From Thiohalorhabdus sp. Cl-TMA (lineage in GTDB: Bacteria; Pseudomonadota; Gammaproteobacteria; Thiohalorhabdales; Thiohalorhabdaceae): 64,000 bases of DNA. Where the stretch lies: contig NZ_JBGUAW010000004.1 in assembly GCF_041821045.1 (NCBI RefSeq), positions 186,001 through 250,000 on the forward strand, read 5' to 3'. Below, piece by piece: positions 1 to 8,588 of the stretch. Below the pieces are notes generated by a model that saw nothing but the letters and a program-made list of their open reading frames with translations, made no database searches and was not told where the DNA came from. The position numbers were made by a program, and so were the translations under genes. The number at the start of each line of letters is the position of its first letter. Position 1 is the stretch's first letter.

Positions 1-570
1 CAGGTGGACGAGGTCTTCAAGGAGCTGGAAAGCCGATGGGGCGGCCTCGACGTCCTGGTGCACTCCCTCGCCTTCGCGCCCAAGGAGGAGCTGCGGGGCA
101 GCTATATGGAGTCCACCACGCGGGACGGCTTCATGACGGCCCATGACATCAGCAGCTGGAGCCTCACCCGCCTCGCCCAGGGCGCCCATCCGCTCATGAA
201 GGACCGGGAGGACGCCGCCATCCTGACCCTGAGCTACCTGGGCGCCGAGCGCACCTTCCCGCACTACAACGTCATGGGCGTGGCCAAGGCCAGCCTGGAG
301 GCGAGCGTCCGCTACCTGGCCGCCAGCATGGGTCCGGAAGGCGTCCGCGTGAACGCGGTGAGTGCCGGCCCCATAAAGACCCTGGCCGCCAGCGGCATCG
401 GCGACATGCGCACCATCCTCCAGCACAACGAGGAGCGCGCGCCCTTGCGCCGCAACACCACCATCGAGGAAGTGGGCAACACCGCCGCCTTCCTGGCGAG
501 CCCGCTGGCTTCCGGCATCACCGGCGAGGTGCTGCACGTGGACAGCGGCTACCACAGCATCGCCATGTAG
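1..570 (+). CDS. fabI: Enoyl-[acyl-carrier-protein] reductase, 3' part
   Basis: NADH-dependent enoyl-ACP reductase, the last step of each type II fatty acid elongation cycle, cytoplasmic. The frame is open to the first base, so the start and the Rossmann dinucleotide-binding glycines lie outside the window. The visible part has the SDR catalytic pair in YNVMGVAK (Tyr at bases 265-267, Lys at 286-288) and the C-terminal segments typical of FabI ([26 protein letters not shown]). It is convergent with the betaine methyltransferase genes and followed by a shared hairpin terminator. In Pseudomonas fabI directly follows ppiD; here betaine and sulfotransferase genes lie between them. Confidence 0.97.
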   Translation, partial: QVDEVFKELESRWGGLDVLVHSLAFAPKEELRGSYMESTTRDGFMTAHDISSWSLTRLAQGAHPLMKDREDAAILTLSYLGAERTFPHYNVMGVAKASLEASVRYLAASMGPEGVRVNAVSAGPIKTLAASGIGDMRTILQHNEERAPLRRNTTIEEVGNTAAFLASPLASGITGEVLHVDSGYHSIAM

Positions 571-616
571 CGGCCCCGGCAAAAGGGTAGCCGCACCCCG
601 CAAGGCGGTACCAAGC

Positions 617-644
617 AAAGAGCCCCCGATCGGGGGCTCTTTTG
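617..644. terminator. Bidirectional rho-independent terminator between fabI and the betaine operon
   Basis: A perfect GC-rich hairpin (AGAGCCCCC / GGGGGCTCT, bases 619-640) is flanked by an A-run on the left and a T-run on the right. It can therefore stop transcription from both convergent genes. Confidence 0.9.
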
Positions 645-665
645 CGTCCGGCAGTCCGAAGCGGG

Positions 666-1490
666 CTACTTGTCGGCCACGTAGTAGACCCAGCCGATGC
701 GGTTGGCCCGGGCCTGATCCACCCAGAACCGCAGGGCATCGGAGGTGGCATCCACCACCTCCCGGCCCACCCGGTCCTCGAATTCCGCCCGCCGCCGTTC
801 CAGCTCCTCGCGGACCCAGCCGTAGGACAGGGCCACGTTCTCCGACCAGTCCTGGTGGCTGCGGATGGTGAAGCCGAGATCGGCCAGGGCCTCGAGGTAA
901 TCGCCGTCGTCCCACATCTCGGGGGCGCCGACGCGCTCATAGATCCGCGCCCGGATGTCCTCGGGAGTCCCGCCGCGTACCAGCAGCTCCGAGAACACCA
1001 GCCGGCCGCCGGGCCGCAGGACCCGGTGGGCCTCCTCCAGCACCCGGCGCTTGTCGGCGGCGTGCAGAAAGGCCTCCTGGGACCAGTACACGTGGAAGCG
1101 GTTGGCGCGGTAGGGCAGCTCGTGGAAATCCGCCCACTCGAAGGCCACGCGGTGGCTCATGCCCGCCTGGCTGGTGAGCCGGCGTCCCCGCTCCAGCTCT
1201 TTTTCGGAGATGTTGGTGGCGAGCACCTGGCAGCCGTAATGCTCCGCCAGGAAGCGCGCCAGGGCGCCGTATCCGCATCCCACGTCCAGCACCTCCTGGG
1301 CGGGGGTGAGGCCCACATTGCGGCTCATGATCTCGTTGGTGCGGGCCATGGCCGTGGGCAGGTCCTCGTCGGGCGACTCGAACAACCCCATGTGGATGTT
1401 CTCGCCCCAGATATCCTTGTAGATCTCGTTGGCCGCGCCGTCGTAGTAGCTCCGCGCTTCCGAGACCACGTCGCTAATGGCATCGCGCAT
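666..1490 (-). CDS. sdmt: Sarcosine/dimethylglycine N-methyltransferase (betaine synthesis)
   Basis: SAM-dependent methyltransferase of 274 aa that converts sarcosine and dimethylglycine to glycine betaine, the second enzyme of the glycine methylation route. The SAM-binding motif I is VLDVGCGYGALARFLAEHYG, followed by WSQEAFLHAADKRRVL and the VLRPGGRLVFSE strand. Start is ATG with GGGGAGGAG just upstream. It lies 63 bp downstream of the glycine/sarcosine methyltransferase gene on the same strand, so the two form the classical halophile betaine operon. Family assignment is by sequence feel to the Halorhodospira/Aphanothece SDMT group; a generic SAM methyltransferase is the only alternative. 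Confidence 0.9.
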   Translation of the reverse strand: MRDAISDVVSEARSYYDGAANEIYKDIWGENIHMGLFESPDEDLPTAMARTNEIMSRNVGLTPAQEVLDVGCGYGALARFLAEHYGCQVLATNISEKELERGRRLTSQAGMSHRVAFEWADFHELPYRANRFHVYWSQEAFLHAADKRRVLEEAHRVLRPGGRLVFSELLVRGGTPEDIRARIYERVGAPEMWDDGDYLEALADLGFTIRSHQDWSENVALSYGWVREELERRRAEFEDRVGREVVDATSDALRFWVDQARANRIGWVYYVADK

Positions 1491-1506
1491 GTCTGCTCCT
1501 CCCCGG

Positions 1507-1542
1507 CATCCCGCGCCCGCGTACGCGGCGGGCGCCGGGATG
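1507..1542 (-). other. Stem-loop between the two betaine methyltransferase genes
   Basis: The arms CATCCCGCGCCCGC and GCGGGCGCCGGGATG pair with one bulge. The hairpin sits in the 63 bp gap and has no T-run, so it is more likely an mRNA stability or processing element than a terminator (inference). Confidence 0.5.
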
Positions 1543-1553
1543 TCTCGGCCGCT

Positions 1554-2324
1554 TCAGGCCTTGGGCTTGTAGGCCACCTGCTGGATGAAATCCACGTTCT
1601 CGCGGTCGTAGGGCTTCTCGAAGTCGCCGTAGCGCTCGACGTTGATGAAGCCGGCATCCTCGAACAGGTGGGAGACATAATCCTGCCGCAGCGGATACAT
1701 GTTGAGCTGGAACTGGGCCCCGTCCGTGAACTTGTACTCGAAGCGCGCCAGATAGCGGGTCAGCTCCGCGGGATAGGCGTCCACGCCCTTGCCGGTGTAG
1801 TAGTGCTGATGCTTGGAGCTGTAGCCGTGATCCAGCATGGAGTCGTAGTTGCGGTGATCGACGATCACCATGCCGCCGGGCCGCACCACCTTGAAGAAGG
1901 CCTCCATGGCGTCCCGCCGGGCTTCATGCTCGAACAGGTGGGTGAAGGAGTTACCCAGGCAGACCAGGGCATCGAACCGCTCCGCGCCCAGCTCCTTGTC
2001 CAGCTTTACCCAGTCGGCGGTCCGGGTATCGGCGAAGGTGACGCCCATCTGCGCGGCGTTGTCGCGGGTCTTGGCCAGCATGTTCTCCGAGCCGTCGGTG
2101 GCCGTGACCACCAGGCCCGACTTGGCCAGGTTGATGGCGTTGAAGCCCGTTCCGCAGGCCACGTCCGCCACCTCGCGCACTCCGGAGCCCTTGAGCAGGC
2201 GCTCGTAGAAGCCGCCCTCGGAAGCTGCCCGGGCCTCCCAGCCCACGAGCTGGTCCCAGTAGTCCACGAAGTCCGGGGTGTATTGGCCGTACTGGTTGCC
2301 GGTGTTCAGGTTGCGAATGGTCAT
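1554..2324 (-). CDS. gsmt: Glycine/sarcosine N-methyltransferase (betaine synthesis)
   Basis: SAM-dependent methyltransferase of 256 aa that methylates glycine to sarcosine and then dimethylglycine, the entry step of betaine synthesis from glycine. Near the N-terminus it has NTGNQYGQYTPDFVDYWDQL. SAM motif I is VADVACGTGFNAINLAKSG, and VDHRNYDSML is typical of GSMTs. The start at 2324 (MTIRNLN) is chosen because AGGAG lies 6 bases upstream; the open frame continues 26 codons further without such a site. First gene of the operon with the sarcosine/dimethylglycine enzyme. The upstream region holds a large inverted repeat that may control it. Confidence 0.92.
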   Translation of the reverse strand: MTIRNLNTGNQYGQYTPDFVDYWDQLVGWEARAASEGGFYERLLKGSGVREVADVACGTGFNAINLAKSGLVVTATDGSENMLAKTRDNAAQMGVTFADTRTADWVKLDKELGAERFDALVCLGNSFTHLFEHEARRDAMEAFFKVVRPGGMVIVDHRNYDSMLDHGYSSKHQHYYTGKGVDAYPAELTRYLARFEYKFTDGAQFQLNMYPLRQDYVSHLFEDAGFINVERYGDFEKPYDRENVDFIQQVAYKPKA

Positions 2325-2428
2325 GGATGCTCCTGTTGGCTGTTTGGCGGCGGCCGCAATGCCGCGATACGCCACACAGCTTAGCCAGCCGGGGCCACCC
2401 ATTACAGAAGCAGTTCTGTTTGAATTTT

Positions 2429-2465
2429 ACCGGTACAGTTTTTCCGAGCGAAAAACTGTACCGGT
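2429..2465. promoter_or_regulatory. Perfect inverted repeat upstream of the betaine operon, candidate operator
   Basis: Two 15-base arms, ACCGGTACAGTTTTT (2429-2443) and AAAAACTGTACCGGT (2451-2465), are separated by 7 bases. On the minus strand the distal arm runs straight into TAAAAT, a possible -10 box about 100 bases before the gsmt start. There is no T-run after the hairpin in either direction, so a terminator is unlikely. Operator function and the regulator are inferred, not shown. Confidence 0.5.
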
Positions 2466-2595
2466 TTCGCCGGACCATATCTGTACGGGAATGGCGGAGA
2501 CCGCCCATTCGGAACAGCGGCCGTCCCGGCTGGATCCGGTTCGCTCGGTTCTTGGAGGGAAGCCCGGAAAGGGAATGGGGGGATACCGGGCCCGG

Positions 2596-3342
2596 TCAGA
2601 GGTAGATGCGGTCCTGCTTTTCCCGCAGGAATTCCTGGTAGAGGGCCTGGTCGTCATCACCCACCAGGTCCGCGTTCACGAAGGGCTCCATGCGGCTGTC
2701 CGCGATTCCGAGGCCCTCAAAGGCGTCATCGATCTTCTGCAGGTGGCCTTCCTTCCAGTTCTTCTGCGCCTCCCGCTTCGCCGGGGCCCTTTCCAGGCCA
2801 AGCCGGTCGCATAGGAAGTCGAAGGCCCCTTCCCGCTCTATGTTCACCACCAGGAAATTGCCCCCGTCGGCGAAGAGCCGGACGAAATCCATGAAGAAGG
2901 CGTTCCGCGCCAGGATCTCGTTCTGGATGTTCTTCACGCCGGGATTCAGCCAGCCCGTGCCCTTCTTCTTGCCCTTGCCGAACCAGTGGTTCATGGCGCT
3001 ACGGATGTACTTGTAGGCGGGGCGGGTATTGAGGATGAAGGTGCTGTTCACGTAGTAGGCGCGCATCAGGCCCAGGGGCTGGTAGTTGCCCCGGTCCGAG
3101 AAGCAGTCGTACTTCCGCGTGTTCCAGTTGCCCGGAAAGTGCAGGCTCCGCAGGCCGTTCTCGGTGAAGAGCTTGTGCAGGGACTTGGTGCCGGAGCGCG
3201 GATGCCCCACCACGAAGATCTTTTCCTTTTGCGGATCGTCCTTGCGGTGGAGCCGGAAATACACGTGATTCCGGGCCCGCACGATCGCCGCTTCCAGCCG
3301 GTATATGTCCAAGATTCCCACCCGTTCGCCCTTTTTCCGCAC
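2596..3342 (-). CDS. Sulfotransferase-like P-loop protein
   Basis: 248 aa protein with the PAPS-binding P-loop of sulfotransferases, VGHPRSGTKSLHKLF (about residues 45-59), preceded by a short basic N-terminus. Expected to transfer sulfate from PAPS to an unknown acceptor; no acceptor can be read from the sequence. No signal peptide or membrane segment is seen. It lies between ppiD and the betaine operon, downstream of ppiD on the same strand with a 42 bp gap. Start is GTG at 3342 with GGGAG almost touching it; a GTG at 3321 (VGILDIYR) preceded by an AAGGG is an equally good start. Confidence 0.7.
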   Translation of the reverse strand: MRKKGERVGILDIYRLEAAIVRARNHVYFRLHRKDDPQKEKIFVVGHPRSGTKSLHKLFTENGLRSLHFPGNWNTRKYDCFSDRGNYQPLGLMRAYYVNSTFILNTRPAYKYIRSAMNHWFGKGKKKGTGWLNPGVKNIQNEILARNAFFMDFVRLFADGGNFLVVNIEREGAFDFLCDRLGLERAPAKREAQKNWKEGHLQKIDDAFEGLGIADSRMEPFVNADLVGDDDQALYQEFLREKQDRIYL

Positions 3343-3384
3343 CTCCCGCGCCTTTCCGGCGCGGGGGCGCGCTGCCTTCCGGAA

Positions 3385-4983
3385 TCAGCCCTGCCCCGAG
3401 GAGAAGTCCTTCAGGATCCGGACCTCGAAACGCTGACGGAGATGATTCAGGACGGCCTGCAGGCGGGCCTGGCCGCGGCTTTGACGGATCTGGCTCCGGA
3501 TGCGCTGCCGCGCCTGGTCGGTGAGCTGGTCCCGCTGCGGATGAATCACCTCCTCCACCCGGAAGACGGCATAGTCGGTCCGGGAAACGTGCGCCGTTCC
3601 CGCGGCCTCTTCCTCCGCCGCGAACACCGGGCCCGCCATACCGCTGGGGAGCTGTTCGCGGGCCTCTTCCCGGGTTACCGGACCGGCCCCCTGAACCGAA
3701 ATGCCCAGATCCTCGAGCTGCTTGTCCAGGGAGGCGCCTCCCGCCACGGCCTGGCGGGCCTCCTCCGCCTTCTTCTTGGCCAGCTCGCGGGCGCGCTTAC
3801 GCCGCAGATCCTGACGCACCGCCTCCTTGACCGCCTCGAAGGGCTCCACCGTCGATGGCTGCCGTTCCAGGACGTGCATTCCGGCAAAACGGCCGTCGCC
3901 GAGCTCCACCCCTTCGGAATTGCGGCCCACGTCGGTCTGGAAGGCCGCCTCCCGGAACGCCTCCGCGCTGGGCGAGCCCGAAGGCATGGCCCCCTCCTGC
4001 GGAATCCAGGAGGAGGTCCGAACCTCCAGGCCGAACTCCTCGGCGGCCGCCTTCAGGGTGTCCCGGGTATACAAGAGATCGTTGAAGGTGGGCAGGCGGT
4101 CATAGATAAGGTCCACCGCCCGGTCCCGGCGCCAGTCCGATGCGGCCTGCTTCCGGATCTCGGCAAACTCCCGCGGCTCTCCGGAGTCGCCGGTATAACG
4201 GTCCGCGTTCTCCTCGTAATAGGTCCGCAGCTCCTCGGTGCCCGGCTCCTCGATCTGCTCGGCCACGGCTTGAGGATCGAGGACCACGTAGCGCACCTTG
4301 CTCCGCGCCGGCCGCCGATACTGCTCCTTGTTCTTCTCATAGGAATCGCGCAGGGCCTGTTCGTTCAGGGAAACCTGATCGGCGAAGGCGGAAGGCGCGA
4401 GGCTGCCGTAGCGGATGCGACGCTCCTGGTTCTGGCGCCGGAAGGTCTTCCAGACCTCCTCCTCCGCCACCAGGGTGCCCCCCTGCAGGAAGCGGCGATA
4501 GTCCTGGACCGCCAGGTCCTGCCGCACCCGGTTTTCATACTCGCCCGGCGCCATTCCCATGCGGCCGAGGATGCTCTGGTATTGGCTGGTGCTGAATTCG
4601 CCGCCCTGCTGGAAGACCGGCTGGCCCTGAATGGCCATCCGCACCGACTGGTCGGAGGCCGTCAGATTCAGGCGCTGGGCCTCCAGGTCGAGGAGCCGCT
4701 CCCGGATCATCTGCCGCAGGACCGCCCGCCGCAGCCGCTGTGGATCGATCTGATCCATGGAGAACCGGCTTCCCAGCTGCTGACGCAGGCGCTGCCGTTG
4801 GTTCCGGACACGGCTCTCCAGGGCCTGCTGGGTGATTTCCTGGTCCCCCACCTTGGCCACCGCCACTGACGTATCGCCTGAGAAGTAATCCCCCATCCCC
4901 CAAAAGACGAAACTCAGGACGATCAAGGAGAACAGCACCTTGACGATCCAGCCCTGGGCTTGGCGACGCATGAAATCGAGCAT
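3385..4983 (-). CDS. ppiD: PpiD-like periplasmic chaperone lacking the parvulin domain
   Basis: 532 aa. The N-terminal inner-membrane anchor (about residues 12-31) and SurA-type N-terminal region (MLDFMRRQAQGWIVKVLF, VGDQEITQQALESRVRNQR) match PpiD, the Sec-associated periplasmic folding factor. PpiD proteins are usually about 620 aa with a central parvulin-type PPIase domain. Here TEELRTYYEENADRYT (about 249-264) is joined almost directly to EFAEIRKQAASDWRRDRAVD, which normally follows that domain, so the PPIase core (VRHILV-like motif) is absent. The frame is intact, so this looks like a clean domain loss. Position after hupB and two tRNAs is the usual one for ppiD. Start ATG with GAGGA upstream. 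Confidence 0.85.
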   Translation of the reverse strand: MLDFMRRQAQGWIVKVLFSLIVLSFVFWGMGDYFSGDTSVAVAKVGDQEITQQALESRVRNQRQRLRQQLGSRFSMDQIDPQRLRRAVLRQMIRERLLDLEAQRLNLTASDQSVRMAIQGQPVFQQGGEFSTSQYQSILGRMGMAPGEYENRVRQDLAVQDYRRFLQGGTLVAEEEVWKTFRRQNQERRIRYGSLAPSAFADQVSLNEQALRDSYEKNKEQYRRPARSKVRYVVLDPQAVAEQIEEPGTEELRTYYEENADRYTGDSGEPREFAEIRKQAASDWRRDRAVDLIYDRLPTFNDLLYTRDTLKAAAEEFGLEVRTSSWIPQEGAMPSGSPSAEAFREAAFQTDVGRNSEGVELGDGRFAGMHVLERQPSTVEPFEAVKEAVRQDLRRKRARELAKKKAEEARQAVAGGASLDKQLEDLGISVQGAGPVTREEAREQLPSGMAGPVFAAEEEAAGTAHVSRTDYAVFRVEEVIHPQRDQLTDQARQRIRSQIRQSRGQARLQAVLNHLRQRFEVRILKDFSSGQG

Positions 4984-5324
4984 CTACGGGGTCCTCGGTC
5001 GGTACATGGTGATCGAAGCGGCAAGCGCGCTAGCGGCCGGCGGCCATCGCCGCCTACGGGAGGGCCGGCCCCTCAGGGCGCGCGGTCAACAGCGGAGGGG
5101 ATAAAATAAAGGTGCAAGGTGCGGAGCGGAACCCCCCTGCCCGCCCTGGAGAAGGAATATTCCCCGGTGCGCATCGGGCGGACGGCCAAAGCCGTCCTGA
5201 TCCCCGGAAGATTCCCGCGTGGGCGGGGGCGGCGGCGCGCCTTGCCGGGCAAGTCCGGATATGGGCCCTGGACGGCCGCAATGCCGTTTTTGGCCACTTT
5301 CCGTTTGCAAGCGACCACAAACAC
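4984..5324. other. Intergenic region without a recognisable gene
   Basis: About 340 bases between the ppiD start and the terminator behind tRNA-Asp. It should carry the ppiD promoter on the minus strand, but I see no convincing -35/-10 pair. Short open frames here show no family features. Confidence 0.6.
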
Positions 5325-5356
5325 AAAAAAAGCGAACCTCGAAAGGTTCGCTTTTC
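5325..5356 (-). terminator. Rho-independent terminator after tRNA-Asp
   Basis: Arms AAAGCGAACC and GGTTCGCTTT with a 6-base loop. On the minus strand the stem is followed by a run of T, 7 bases past the tRNA 3' end. It ends the hupB-tRNA-Val-tRNA-Asp transcript. Confidence 0.88.
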
Positions 5357-5362
5357 AGAATA

Positions 5363-5440
5363 TGGCGGGGCGGACGAGACTCGAACTCGCGACCTCTGGC
5401 GTGACAGGCCAGCGCTCTAACCAAACTGAGCTACCGCCCC
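5363..5440 (-). tRNA. tRNA-Asp (GTC)
   Basis: Full cloverleaf on the minus strand: acceptor GGGGCGG/CCGCCCC, anticodon loop CTGTCAC with anticodon GTC, T-loop TTCGAGT, and an encoded CCA end at 5363-5365. It lies 27 bases after tRNA-Val and just before a terminator. Confidence 0.97.
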
Positions 5441-5467
5441 TAACTGAAAACGGATTATAACGAGTTT

Positions 5468-5543
5468 TGGTGGGCGGTACAAGGTTCGAACTTGTGACCT
5501 CCGGTGTGTAAGACCGGCGCTCTCCCAACTGAGCTAACCGCCC
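5468..5543 (-). tRNA. tRNA-Val (TAC)
   Basis: Cloverleaf on the minus strand: acceptor GGGCGGT/ACCGCCC, anticodon loop CTTACAC with anticodon TAC, T-loop TTCGAAC, encoded CCA at 5468-5470. It starts 11 bases after the hupB stop, so it is probably cut from the same transcript. Confidence 0.97.
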
Positions 5544-5554
5544 CCGAAAACTCC

Positions 5555-5827
5555 TTATTTTACGGAATCCTTCAGATTCTTGCCAGCCTTGAACTTCGGC
5601 ACCTTGGTCGCGGCGATCTGGATCGGCTTCCCGGTCTGCGGGTTGCGACCCTGGCGCGCCGGACGCTCGGACACGGAGAAGGTCCCGAAACCGACAATGC
5701 CGACTTCTTCGCCCTTGGACAGGGAATCGGAGATGCCCTCGAAAACTGCGTTTACGGCCCGCCCAGCCGCAGCCTTGGACAGATCCGCGTCTTTCGCCAC
5801 CTTCTCGATCAGGTCGGTCTTGTTCAC
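5555..5827 (-). CDS. hupB: DNA-binding protein HU-beta
   Basis: 90 aa nucleoid protein that bends DNA as a dimer. It shows the HU fold from N-terminal [20 protein letters not shown] through [21 protein letters not shown] (the DNA-minor-groove beta arm) to the C-terminal [15 protein letters not shown]. The GTG start at 5827 is chosen because GGGGAG lies upstream and it gives the standard HU length. A strong sigma-70 promoter lies upstream at 5864-5893. Two tRNA genes follow in the same direction, as in Pseudomonas. Confidence 0.97.
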   Translation of the reverse strand: MNKTDLIEKVAKDADLSKAAAGRAVNAVFEGISDSLSKGEEVGIVGFGTFSVSERPARQGRNPQTGKPIQIAATKVPKFKAGKNLKDSVK

Positions 5828-5863
5828 AGTACTCCCCTTTCTTCCGGTGAGTGACCCTGATTT

Positions 5864-5893
5864 CTTATACGAGCCCTTGCGCGACAATGTCAA
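5864..5893 (-). promoter_or_regulatory. Sigma-70 promoter of hupB and the tRNA pair
   Basis: On the minus strand TTGACA (5888-5893) and TATAAG (5864-5869) are separated by 18 bases, about 40 bases before the hupB start. Confidence 0.75.
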
Positions 5894-6034
5894 CCATGAA
5901 AAACACCGCGCTGAAGGCCCCCTGACAAAAAAACCATTAAATTTTCGAAACTCGGCGGACTGTCGAGCTTCGCGCAAGGAACCCCGGACACTGGAAATGC
6001 AACATACCAGCGTTCTTTCCGTTGCTCAACACAA

Positions 6035-6064
6035 AAAAACCGGGTCGGAATCCGACCCGGTTTT
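6035..6064 (-). terminator. Rho-independent terminator of lon
   Basis: Arms AAAACCGGGTCGGA and TCCGACCCGGTTTT, followed on the minus strand by a T-run, 17 bases past the lon stop codon. Confidence 0.92.
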
Positions 6065-6080
6065 CCGTTTTTAGAATTTT

Positions 6081-8501
6081 CTAATGCGCTGTTGGCCGTT
6101 CCTGAGTGGAGTCCCGATCCTCTCCCTTGGGGCTCGGCCCCGCCTCGGGGAGCGGCTCCGGCAGGTACTCCAGGGCGATCTTCAGCACCTCGTCGATGGT
6201 ATCCACCGTATGGATCGTCAGCGGATCCTTGATATTCGCCGGGATCTCGGTGAGGTCCTTCTCGTTCTCCCGGGGGATGGCCACCTCCTTGAGGCCGCTG
6301 CGGCGCGCCGCGAGGAGCTTCTCCTTCAGCCCGCCGATGGGTAGCACCCGGCCCCGCAGGGTCAGCTCACCGGTCATGCCCACATCCGCCCGCACGGGAA
6401 TGCCCGTAAAGGAGGAGATGATCGAGGTGCACATGCCGATGCCCGCGGAGGGACCGTCCTTGGGCGTGGCGCCCTCGGGGACGTGCACGTGGATGTCGTG
6501 CTTCTGGTAGAAGTCCGGCTCCAGGCCCAGCCAGCGCGAGCGGGCACGGACCACGCTCATGGCCGCCTGGATGGACTCCTGCATGACGTCGCCGAGCTGG
6601 CCGGTGATGGTCAGCTTGCCCTTGCCGGGCACCACGGTTGCCTCGATGGTAAGGATGTCGCCTCCCACCTCCGTCCAGGCCAAGCCGGTGGCGGCACCCA
6701 CCTGGTTCTCCTCCTCGGCCTGCCCGTAGCGGTAGCGCGGCACCCCGAGGTACTTCTCCAGGTTCTTGTGGGTGATCTGGACCTTCTTGCGCTTGTTGTC
6801 CGTGAGCAGCTCCTTGGCCGCCTTGCGGCACAGGGTGCCCATCTCCCGCTCCAGGTTCCGGACGCCGGCCTCGCGGGTGTAGCGCCGGATGATGTCCAGC
6901 ACCGCATTCTGGGAGACGGTGAGCTCGTCCTTCTTGAGCCCGTTGGCCTCCTTCTGCTTGGGCAGGAGGTACTGCTCGGCGATGTGGAGCTTCTCCTCCT
7001 CGGTGTAGCCGGGGAGCTGGATGATCTCCATGCGGTCCCGCAGCGCCGGGGGGATGTTCATGCTGTTGGCAGTGGTGATGAACATGACCTGCGACAGGTC
7101 CACCTCCGCCTCCAGGTAGTGGTCCTGGAAGTGGTAGTTCTGCTCCGGGTCCAGCACCTCCAGCAGCGCGGAGGCCGGATCGCCCCGGAAGTCCATGCCC
7201 ATCTTGTCCACCTCGTCCAGGAGCATGAGCGGGTTGCGGGTCCCGGTCTTGGAGAGGTTCTGGACGATCTTGCCGGGCAGCGCGCCGATGTAGGTGCGCC
7301 GGTGGCCCCGGATCTCCGCCTCGTCGCGCACGCCGCCCAGGCTCATGCGGATGAACTTGCGGTTCGTGGCACGGGCGATGGACTTGCCGAGCGAGGTCTT
7401 GCCCACGCCCGGCGGTCCGACGAGGCACAGGATGGGGCCCTTGAGCTTCTTGGACCGCTGCTGCACGGCCAAGTACTCGAGGATCCGCTCCTTGATCTTC
7501 TCCAGGCCGTAGTGGTCCTCGTCCAGCACCCGCTGGGCCTTGCCCAGGTCGCGGGTGAGCCGGGACTTCTTCTTCCACGGCACGGCCACCAGCCAGTCGA
7601 TGTAGTTGCGGACCACGGTGGCCTCGGCGGACATGGGGCTCATCATGCGCAGCTTCTTGAGCTCCTTGTCGGCCTTCTCCTTGACCTCCTTGGGCATGCC
7701 CGCGTTCTCGACCTTCTCCTCCAGCTCGTCGGCCTCGTTGCCGCCGTCCTCCAGCTCGCCGAGCTCCTTCTGAATGGCCTTCATCTGCTCATTCAGGTAG
7801 TACTCGCGCTGGGACTTCTCCATCTGCGACTTCACGCGGCCGCGGATGCGCTTCTCCACCTGCAGGAGGTCGATCTCAGACTCCATCATGGAGTACAGAT
7901 GCTCCAGCCGCTCGCGGAGGTCCTCCATCTCCAGGACCTCCTGCTTCTCCTCCACCTTCAGCGAGAGGTGCGCGGCGATGGTGTCGGCGAGGCGCGCCGG
8001 GTCCTCAATGGAGGAGAGGCTGGTGAGCACCTCCGGCGGCGTCTTCTTGGAGAGCTTGACGTACTGCTCGAACTGGTTGATCACCGAGCGCATGAGGGCA
8101 TCCATCTCCTTGTCCTCGAACGGACCCTCGGAGAGGAGCTCCACCTGCGCGGTATAGTATTCGCCTTCCGCCTGGAAGTCGGCGACCTTGGCCCGCTTGC
8201 CGCCTTCCACGAGCACCTTCACGGTGCCATCGGGCAGCTTGAGCAGCTGCAGGATGGTGGAGAGCGTGCCCACCTGATGCACGCCTTCCGCCTCCGGCTC
8301 GTCCACGGAGGCGTCCTTCTGCGCCACGAGCAGGATCTGCTTGTCGTTGGCCATCGCCTCCTCGAGGGCGGCGATGGACTTTTCCCGGCCCACGAACAGC
8401 GGGATCACCATGTGCGGGAAGATCACCACGTCCCGCAGCGGCAGGACGGGCACCACGTCCCCGGTTTGCGCGGTAATCGGATTCTGTTCCTGTTCGGCCA
8501 T
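6081..8501 (-). CDS. lon: ATP-dependent protease Lon (La)
   Basis: 806 aa serine protease that unfolds and degrades damaged and regulatory proteins, forming cytoplasmic hexamers. It has the Lon substrate-binding N-domain ([20 protein letters not shown]), a coiled helical middle, the AAA+ module with Walker A GPPGVGKT (about 355-362) and Walker [10 protein letters not shown]. The S16 protease domain has the Ser in PKDGPSAG and the Lys in [11 protein letters not shown] (Ser-Lys dyad). ATG at 8501 is preferred over an upstream frame start because GAGGAAGG lies upstream and the family starts here. Third protease gene in the clpP-clpX-lon series; terminator follows. Confidence 0.98.
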   Translation of the reverse strand: MAEQEQNPITAQTGDVVPVLPLRDVVIFPHMVIPLFVGREKSIAALEEAMANDKQILLVAQKDASVDEPEAEGVHQVGTLSTILQLLKLPDGTVKVLVEGGKRAKVADFQAEGEYYTAQVELLSEGPFEDKEMDALMRSVINQFEQYVKLSKKTPPEVLTSLSSIEDPARLADTIAAHLSLKVEEKQEVLEMEDLRERLEHLYSMMESEIDLLQVEKRIRGRVKSQMEKSQREYYLNEQMKAIQKELGELEDGGNEADELEEKVENAGMPKEVKEKADKELKKLRMMSPMSAEATVVRNYIDWLVAVPWKKKSRLTRDLGKAQRVLDEDHYGLEKIKERILEYLAVQQRSKKLKGPILCLVGPPGVGKTSLGKSIARATNRKFIRMSLGGVRDEAEIRGHRRTYIGALPGKIVQNLSKTGTRNPLMLLDEVDKMGMDFRGDPASALLEVLDPEQNYHFQDHYLEAEVDLSQVMFITTANSMNIPPALRDRMEIIQLPGYTEEEKLHIAEQYLLPKQKEANGLKKDELTVSQNAVLDIIRRYTREAGVRNLEREMGTLCRKAAKELLTDNKRKKVQITHKNLEKYLGVPRYRYGQAEEENQVGAATGLAWTEVGGDILTIEATVVPGKGKLTITGQLGDVMQESIQAAMSVVRARSRWLGLEPDFYQKHDIHVHVPEGATPKDGPSAGIGMCTSIISSFTGIPVRADVGMTGELTLRGRVLPIGGLKEKLLAARRSGLKEVAIPRENEKDLTEIPANIKDPLTIHTVDTIDEVLKIALEYLPEPLPEAGPSPKGEDRDSTQERPTAH

Positions 8502-8588
8502 ATCGTGCTTTACCTTCCTCGGCGCTCGGAGGCGCCCGCCCGGCGGAAAGCCGGCCAGGCGCCGCCGCACGCCTGTAGCGCCGGGGCC

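Noticed and set aside
642-2384. Long plus-strand open frame opposite the betaine methyltransferases (and a similar one at 2986-4869 opposite ppiD)
   Set aside because: Shadows of the minus-strand genes; no ribosome site, no family features.
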